This document shows positions 57,276-64,000 of a stretch of 64,000 bases of DNA, one piece after another. Within the stretch, counting starts at the first letter, position 1, and each line of letters begins with the position of its first letter. A program made the translations under genes and the position numbers. Below the pieces are notes generated by a model that was not told the DNA's origin, ran no database searches, and worked only from the letters and a program-made list of their open reading frames with translations. The DNA comes from Sialis fuliginosa (taxonomy: Eukaryota > Arthropoda > Insecta > Megaloptera > Sialidae), in NCBI GenBank assembly GCA_961205875.1, contig OY540818.1, positions 1,472,001-1,536,000 of the forward strand, given 5' to 3'.

Positions 57276-57668
57276 TAGATAACATAATCGACATTTTTTA
57301 TCTAAACAAATTTTTTCTTATTTCAAAATTAATTCGAAAATCCAAAAATTGACAAGAATAAACATCCGTTTTCAGTTAATACGTTCAAAAAAATTCATTT
57401 GTTATATAATGTAGAGAATAATATTATCTATATTATTCATTTTATTATTATCTTATTAGTTGGTCAGAAAAGTTTTAATAAAATAAGAATTACGTATACA
57501 ATTCACTGTTAGGATTACGTATAGGAAAGTCCTGTGGTTCCCAAGGCAGATATTTTTGTTTTTACTAAAATAAAATAAATTGAAAAGTTTTTAAATTAAT
57601 TCTCCAAGCTCTATTAGACCAAAATAAATACTTTGTGTATCCTGTACTTTTTTTCTAATGTTTATGGT

Positions 57669-57983
57669 TTCTGAGTAAAAAATTCTTGTAAGTTCGAAAT
57701 CTCGAATTATTTTGTTAGATACCTTGGAAAGCTTGGGTTGTTCAAAAAAAAGTTTTCAATGAAAGATTCGTGTTTTTTCACGTATAATAAGATTACAAAA
57801 TAAAAATTACAGGTTCCTATTTAAAAACATGATGTTGACCTTCAAATATCCTTGAAGGCTACGTTAAAATATCAAATAAATATTACTATTCGATTACCCC
57901 TTTACAACCAAACATTTTTTTTTTCAAATATGCGATGGTTCTGAAATAATAAACTGTAACACTTTAAATACCCCACCTTGTAT
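57669..57983 (+). repeat. Dispersed repeat, copy 2 (pairs with 35425-35752)
   Basis: Same order of landmarks as copy 1, with a deletion of about 12 bp near 57917 and the end CACCTTGTATAAT. Confidence 0.8.
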
Positions 57984-57991
57984 AATTATAT

Positions 57992-58505
57992 AGAACATGC
58001 AAGTCATGTATGGTTCTCCATACCGATATTATTATTTTTGTAGCATATGGCAAGTTCAATTATTATTATTAATTTATATAAATTAAATATTAATCATTGG
58101 TCTTTGTTTATCCCAAAATATGTGCATTTTAATGCTGCAGTAGTTTTCGAAAATAATAACTGTCAAAATTAGACAGAAATCAAACACATAAACTTCAAAA
58201 CGAGTAAATTATCGCCTTATGCATTCAGCACTATTGGCGCTAATCAAATTATATAATACATGAGACTCGCACATCTGCAAATGCCGGGGATATAATAGAC
58301 AAGTACAGAATAGAATTTTCAACACGTATATGAGAGTTAGGAATGTTGAAAATGTACATTTTTAATATTCTCAATAATATATTTTAAATATGATTGTTTT
58401 GGAGCCGCTGTTTTTACTTTCATGTTCTGAAAGAAATGCAAGTATTGTAATACCATCGAAAATATCCGTATGGAGAACCATACATGACTTCCATGTTCTT
58501 TCTAT
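57992..58505. mobile_element. Short inverted-repeat element sharing its end with the next element
   Basis: AGAACATGCAAGTCATGTAT and GGTTCTCCATAC at 57992-58024 are mirrored at 58467-58505. The same ~40-bp end occurs a third time at 60786-60826. Its interior (58031-58460) has no gene. Confidence 0.65.
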
Positions 58506-58719
58506 TTTTTTAAATAATATTATATAAATTTTTTGACAAATATTTATTTATATAACCTACTACTATGAATATAAATTTCGTAATACATAAAAAAACATAT
58601 ACTTACGACGATTACAGCAGTTATGGCCATTTGTATATAAATATTAGTTTTCTAATGTCCTAGTGTCAAAAATATAATACACATTCTTAGAGTAATTAAT
58701 TTGACAATTTGAACAGGGC

Positions 58720-59067
58720 CTATACTCTATTTGATTTAAGAATGCAGTGGTAGCTAGCATAGGAAGTATAATACGCGCTCCTGATTGGACAAAACGTTAG
58801 ACAGATTCACAATAACACAATTTTCACAGACGCAATACTTTTTACATACAGTCTTTGGATATTATGACGTTTGGAGTTGACACGTCTGATTGGTTAAAAT
58901 ATTACTTTGACCAATCAGAAGCTCTAAACGTCAGATGACGTCATAATACCCATAGAGTGTATGTAAAAACGATTGTCATTTTTTTAACGTAGAGAGAATT
59001 GTGCTTGTGTGATTCGTACCGTCTAATCCCCGCCCACCACTGCATTCTTAAATGAAATAGAGTATAG
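58720..59067. mobile_element. ~348-bp MITE
   Basis: CTATACTCTATTTGATTTAA and AAGAATGCAGTGG at the left are mirrored by CCACTGCATTCTTAA and TGAAATAGAGTATAG. Inner motifs are also inverted (TTTTACATACA/TGTATGTAAAA; TCTGATTGGT/ACCAATCAGA; GACGT-rich centre). Confidence 0.8.
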
Positions 59068-59448
59068 TCATTTGAATAGAACGCAATTTGCATTCTTTCT
59101 ATAATTAATATGCGTCAAAAGATGGTACCACTGGCGGTTCTAGAATTTAAGAATTTTATTTTTGATCGCGTTACTTGGATAACAAATTTTGTTTTATAAT
59201 ATTTATATGACATTCATATTTTCATGATTTTTGCGATGTATTTTGGTGAATTTTCGAACCAAGCCGCGTAGCGGCGAGGGAGAAGAAATTCCGAGGTAAT
59301 AATAGCCATTATTGCGAGTAGTATACTGTACTTTATCCACGACTATTTGAATTACTTTCATAAAACACAACTGAATACATACATAACCTCAAATTAATAT
59401 AAAATAATTTTTTTCTATATTTTGGTTTTCATTCATTATATTTATATT

Positions 59449-59959
59449 TCGACTCTTATGTAAGATAAGGGGTTGTTTTGTCCCCCTAATAACCCCTCTA
59501 TCGCAGTATTTTTCCCGCCAGATCGAATGTAACCAATTACAACCCTTCATATGTGACAGGGGGTAAAATATAAAATTTTTCTTATTTTGAGTTTTCTTTC
59601 ATTATACAAAATCGTAAATATCTCGGCTCCTATGCGAGATAGAGGGTTGTTTTTCCCCCTAAAACCCCCGCCCCCGTAGTATTTTTCCCGCCGAATCGAA
59701 TAAAATCAACCACAACCCTTCATATGTAACGGGGGGTAAAATATTAATTACTAAAAAAAAATAAAAAATTCCACCCCCTTTGAAATTACTAAGGGGTCGA
59801 ATTTTCGAGATACGAAGTAGCCTATGTCCGTCCTCGGGGTGCAAGCTATCTCACTGCCAAATTTCATCAAGATCGGTTCAGCGGTTTGGCCGTGAAAAGG
59901 TAACAAACAGAGAGAGAGACAGACAGACACACTTTCGCATTTACAATATTAGTATGGAT
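59449..59959 (+). mobile_element. Retroposon 3' tail, third copy
   Basis: Matches 53995-54506 along its length (GTAAGATAAGGGGTTGTTTT, CTTCATATGTAACGGGGGGT, CACTGCCAAATTTCATCAAG) and ends CACTTTCGCATTTACAATAT plus TAGTATGGAT. Confidence 0.75.
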
Positions 59960-59970
59960 TTGAGAAATTG

Positions 59971-60024
59971 TGATTGGTGCACAAGCGGGTATAATGGTCA
60001 TTATACCCGCTTGTGCACCAATCA
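59971..60024. repeat. Perfect 26-bp-arm palindrome
   Basis: Arms 59971-59996 and 59999-60024 are exact inverted repeats (outer TGATTGGTGCACAAGC, inner GGGTATAATG) separated by 2 bases. It begins 11 bases after the retroposon tail ends. Confidence 0.85.
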
Positions 60025-60923
60025 TAATTCATTATTCCCTCTGGGATTAATATATAGCATTATATAGTAAAAACTACGTATGTAATACATGTATCGTGGA
60101 TAAATTATGTTATTGTCACTTATTGTTTGATACGTTTTTCTATGAAAATATACGACGGTATTTTCTATGAAAATATACATCTGGATATTGTTCTGTGTTC
60201 TGAATTTCCATACGTTTCATTGTTGGTATGGTATGTTTTTTTTTAAATTTTGAATTGTGTTTGTTGAAAAATGTTAATTTAGAAAAATTATAATTGTATT
60301 ATTTATTATTTGTGGAATATGATTTTCAGGTTCTGTATTTCTTTATTCTTTTGTGACAAATTGTTTGAAGAAAATATACTACTTGAAAGTGAGGTAATGT
60401 ATTTTATTTATTGTTTTGAAATGAACTTAATAAACCACTATTATTACAATTAATATCAATTTTTACAAGAAAGGAGAGTAAAGATAAGAAAATTACCATT
60501 TTTTAAAAACATTCTTCAAAAAACAATAGTTTCAAAAGTCTAAGGGGTGTGCTTTTAATGGCCAAGCCATGCTATTGTCAAATTAGTTGTTCTACGAATG
60601 TGTATTATGTTTTTGACATTAGGACATTAGAAAACTAATATTTATTACAAATGGCAATAACAGCTGTAACCGTCGTAAGTATATACAATGTTTTTTATGT
60701 ATTACGAAATTTATATTCATAGTAGTGGGTTATATAAATAAAATATTTAAAAAAAATTATATTTAAAAATTATTTAACAAGATAGAAAGAACATGGAAGT
60801 CATGTATGGTTCTCCATACGGATATTTATTTACTTGTACATTTACGCATGCGCGGCATATGTCAAACATAGTGATGTCTACCTTTATAAAACTAAATATT
60901 ACCCAATAAATATTTTGCATTAC

Positions 60924-61025
60924 CTGGAATTCTTGCTTATAATATATTGGAAATTCATCATAAACATCTATATCTTCCAGAAGGTCGACTTCTTCTTTTA
61001 TATCTTCTTGTTTAACGGGAAACAT
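60924..61025 (-). CDS. Possible first coding exon of the zinc-finger gene
   Basis: From ATG at 61025 (context AAAATGT) the minus strand reads 34 codons starting MFPVKQEDIKEEVDLLEDID and ending YYKQEFQ, followed at once by a donor CAG|GTAATG. Short acidic leaders with KQEDIKEE are typical of first exons of insect multi-finger C2H2 genes. The exon ends in phase 0, and the finger exon at 35065 starts in phase 0 on the same strand, so joining them is consistent and gives QEFQ-EDLDVKEE. The implied intron is about 25.9 kb of transposon-rich DNA. Translation beyond 60924 is intronic. Other exons could lie between, or this could belong to another gene. Confidence 0.5.
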
Positions 61026-61330
61026 TTTTATATACTTTCGATTTTGAGATTCACTCTTACAATATAAACTAAATTACAACTCTCGACTACGTTACTCAAA
61101 TAATAGAGACAGATTCACTGAGAACTAACACAAAGTATTAAACAACTCTTCAGTAGAATACAACAGCGAAAGATTAACTATATCTGATCTGACGCATCAT
61201 TCGTTAGTTACCAGCACAGAATAATGGCTGCTATAGGTAGACATGTGCTACACACCAGTGTTTCTCAAACGTTGTACAGGCCATAGATAAGGTTACATTC
61301 CTGTTGTACCAACTACAAAATAGTTTTTTG
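61026..61330 (-). promoter_or_regulatory. Candidate 5' UTR and promoter of the zinc-finger gene
   Basis: TATATAAAA sits just before the ATG on the minus strand and would lie in the leader. Less AT-rich DNA at 61080-61250 could contain the transcription start, but no clear initiator was found. CAGTGTTTCTCAAACG near 61257 resembles a hAT-type end. Confidence 0.25.
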
Positions 61331-62329
61331 TATGGCGGCTGTGTGCCTTATCTGTTTGGGTCATATTTGTTTTAAATATTATTCATATAAAAATAATAAA
61401 AATACTAAAAATCAAGATTTTAAAAATTTAGATACTCAGTGTTTCCTTGCAACCAGTGCTGTATCATAAAAAGTTAAAATATAAAAATAACACAGGTTTA
61501 CAAAAAAAAAGTTTATGAATATTTGACGAGACCATTGTATCCTTATGTGTTTTGACGTCCTGAATCCGAATCTTAGGTCCGTTGACCTTGGTTAGCTCAG
61601 TTTCAAGGTCATTTTAAGGTCAAGGCAAAACTTCAGTATCCGACGTACACTCTGATTTGATATTTTTATTTGGTGGCAATACTGTATTTGGGTGATGCGC
61701 GCGCATATGAGTTGTGTCAGTGACAGAATGGTGCTCAAACGGTGGAATATATGCGACCGCCAATACATTGTAATATAATATTAATAAACTATTAACTGGC
61801 TGCATATGCAAATTAATGCCAAAAAAAAAAAAAAACATCTGCCAAGTAAATGCACAGTGCTTCCTCGTGCTAAATTCACTAAAACCGATAGTGTTGAAGA
61901 TAAATTGCCTGGCATTGGCTAACCATTTAATTTTTATACAAATTTTACTAAAAAATCTTAGTTCGAATTTTTTCTTAAAATGCACCTGAATATTTTTTCA
62001 TATATTTTTAATTTTTTGACAATTTCTATCTAAATCTAAATTTATGCAAATGTCAAAATGACGTCAAAGTGACATTTAAAACGCCAAAGTGACATTTAAA
62101 ACGTCAAAATGACACTTAATATATCCAATCAAAATTAAATATCAATTTAGAAAAACAAAACACGAATTTTTAAAATTAATTTAGATAAATCTTTGTAAGG
62201 GAATATTTTACAACAAACGTAGTAGACCCATATTATAGGAAATTTAATTCTCTACAAAAAATATTCTATAAAATTTTCTCGTAACATGTGTCGTTCTTGA
62301 GATATCTTGAAAAAATAAATATTTTGGGG
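61331..62329. other. No gene; AAGGTCA cluster at 61580-61625
   Basis: TTTCAAGGTCATTTTAAGGT and CAAGG lie at 61603-61626, with TTGACCTTGG near 61580. TGACATTTAAAACG is tandemly repeated near 62070-62110. The 121-residue frame at 61620-61985 is unrecognised. Confidence 0.4.
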
Positions 62330-62530
62330 TGTCACCCCTCCCCCTTACACACGATTTTGATGATTTTGAAATGGGACCGTCCTCAAACCAAACCCAACCA
62401 TCCGACCAAGTTTCAATAATATCGGTTCAGTGGTTCATGAGTTATGCGTGTGACAAGGATTCAGGGGACAGACGGACGGACGGACGGACACACGGACAGA
62501 CAGACAGACACGGAACGAAAAGTGTTTGTC
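62330..62530 (+). mobile_element. Retroposon 3' tail with GGAC/AGAC repeats
   Basis: CCGACCAAGTTTCAATAATA, TCGGTTCAGTGGTTCATGAG and GACGGACGGACGGACGGAC followed by CAGACAGACAGACACGG is the usual order of an arthropod non-LTR 3' UTR. The overlapping 89-residue frame is a shadow. Confidence 0.65.
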
Positions 62531-62773
62531 TTGACGTGAAACGGATAAATAAATTTAAAATTTTGAAATTGGAGAACTTTTTTTTTGTCTCAATCTGAAA
62601 CGATCACATAGCTTCTCGTATCTTCGATATTGCGAGGAAGCAATATTAATAAACTCATTATGTTTATCAACATAATATAACTGATTATTATTTTTAGTAT
62701 ATTTTTTACTATTTACATATATATTTTCATTCATTCATTATGTGTATCATGTTGTTACTTATTATACATATAT
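62531..62773. other. AT-rich spacer, no gene seen
   Basis: Nothing recognised. Confidence 0.4.
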
Positions 62774-64000
62774 ACAGGGTGGAGCAATAGTGTGTGGAAG
62801 TTCGATAGCTCGTAGATTATAACAGATAAGAAAAAAATTCTAATGCAGATGGAAACTGTGGGTAAATGCGCATACATAGAAATTATTTTCAAATGTACAG
62901 GGTGCTACAAAAAAGTGTGGAACGCTTAAGGTAATTTTTTTTAAATGGAATGCCCTGATTATTTTTGCATATTTAAAACTTCTCTTGGGATGTTTATTCA
63001 TATCAAAAATATTAGCCCCATCTGATGCCCGGTTTAGACTTAAATATATATTTTTCAAAAAAATTGACTTTTACATTACTCCACTTAAAAATTCACCACT
63101 TCCGCGGCCGCAGCTTTGAAGACGAAATTAAATATGGACCTTATTGTAGGAGGTTGGTGTGTACTTTTGCTTCAATATCTTTGAGCCACCATGTACAGGG
63201 TGTTCAAAATTAATTTCCAAATTTTGAGAACTTCAAAGTTATTTTTCTCAACTATTTCAAATGGAACACCCTATATATTTTTTAATGATGTTATGTAGAA
63301 TTACATAACGAACATTTTTTGTTTATTCATCCTTATGGTTATTTGTAACCATTTTAGAATTATTGAGCAAAAAGTACATAATTCAACAATATTTACTAAA
63401 AAAAAGTTAAATTTTTTTCAAATAAAATAAAACACCATGTACAGGATCTTCATGTTACCCATAAAAACAGCTTGAATTTTTTTCAGCTAGCAAACAGACG
63501 CTTTATTGTTTTATTGAACACAAACAACCAAAATAATTTACAATCATATAAATTCATTAATGAGCAGTGTGAAATTGAGACAGAAACATAAAATGCTGTT
63601 TTTATGGGCAACATTAAGATCCTGTACATGGTGTTTTATTTTATTTGAAAAAAATTTAACTTTTTTTTAGTAAATATTGTTGAATTATGTACTTTTTGCT
63701 CAATAATTCTAAAATGGTTACAAATAACCATAAGGATGAATAAACAAAAAATGTTCGTTATGTAATTCTACATAACATCATTAAAAAATATATAGGGTGT
63801 TCCATTTGAAATAGTTGAGAAAAATAACTTTGAAGTTCTCAAAATTTGAAAATTAATTTTGAACACCCTGTACATGGTGGCTCAAAGATATTGAAACAAA
63901 AGTACACACCAACCTCCTACAATAAGGTCCATATTTAATTTCGTCTTCAAAGCTGCGGCCGCGGAAGTGGTGAATTTTTAAGTGGAGTAATGTAAAAGTC
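62774..64000. mobile_element. Foldback element cut by the right window edge
   Basis: ACAGGGTGGAGCAATAGTGT next to TA at 62774 is a plausible left end. 63066-63475 is mirrored by 63591-64000 with few mismatches (GACTTTTACATTACTCCACT, CCGCGGCCGCAGCTTTGAAG, ACAGGGTGTTCAAAATTAAT, AAATGGAACACCCTATATA). The remaining ~290 bp of right arm should lie beyond 64000. The hinge is 63476-63590. Inner ACAGGGTG/CACCCTAT pairs show one element nested in each arm. Confidence 0.8.

Larger units (their letters stand above)
53349..57410 (+). repeat. Direct repeat copy interrupted by a 3.7-kb insertion
   Basis: 53349-53551 matches the first half of 52912-53270, and 57276-57410 (AATCGACATTTTTTATCTAA, AAGAATAAACATCCGTTTTC) matches its second half. 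The join is at TAGATAAC. Confidence 0.8.
58461..60826. mobile_element. 2.4-kb element with ~250-bp terminal inverted repeats
   Basis: Left arm 58461-58712 and right arm 60577-60826 mirror each other (AATATCCGTATGGAGAACCA, CATGACTTCCATGTTCTTTC, TTCGTAATACATAAAAAA, CTAATGTCCTAGTGTC). The interior holds a MITE, a retroposon tail and a palindrome but no transposase. Confidence 0.75.

Noticed and set aside
1-64000. tRNA, rRNA or snRNA genes
   Set aside because: I saw no GGTTCGAATCC-type B box with a matching cloverleaf and no rRNA-like conserved blocks; a covariance scan would be needed to exclude them.

Overview
The window looks like AT-rich, gene-poor nuclear DNA from an arthropod, most likely an insect; the order cannot be settled. 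There are no operons, ribosome-binding sites or long intronless genes. Instead there are C2H2 zinc-finger exons with GT/AG splice signals, a Tc1/mariner-type transposase, retroposon 3' tails ending in CACTTTCGCATTTATAATA, and many MITEs and inverted repeats. Most long open frames are shadows of repeats.

Layout. 1-855: right part of a foldback element. 856-9783: AT-rich DNA with a ~160-bp MITE (3257-3415) and a ~2.6-kb foldback (5052-7697) built of ~125-bp monomers in opposite orientations. 9784-13091: two copies of a TCCG-rich repeat, an inverted retroposon tail, and a decayed fragment of an arthropod repeat-family protein (12728-13091). 13441-15317: a GC-rich island, tandemly duplicated (~820 bp), with a 45-bp minisatellite. 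15901-30237: a mariner-type element whose transposase is frameshifted and split by a 12-kb foldback element (17476-29501) with a 9-bp target duplication. That foldback has ~6 copies of a ~151-bp monomer on the left, ~40 on the right, and its own nested foldback of 645-bp repeats (18906-22993, TTA target duplication). 30886-33319: an element with ~350-bp terminal inverted repeats carrying a broken CXC-domain gene. 33681-35065: zinc-finger exon on the minus strand. 35.1-60.9 kb: a dense run of inverted-repeat elements and nested retroposons. 60924-61025: a small minus-strand exon, in phase with the zinc-finger exon and possibly its first coding exon across a ~25.9-kb intron. 62774-64000: another foldback, cut by the window edge.

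The only plausible host gene is the zinc-finger gene, and its 3' finger array is decayed. The rest is a record of nested transposition. The best signals are (i) the 12-kb foldback inside the mariner transposase, whose monomers carry a copy of the element's own terminal motif and which has a relative at 1-855; (ii) the CXC-domain gene between long inverted repeats; (iii) FTZ-F1-like TCAAGGTCA sites concentrated in several inverted-repeat elements; and (iv) a 40-bp hairpin module whose loop is inverted in one of three places.
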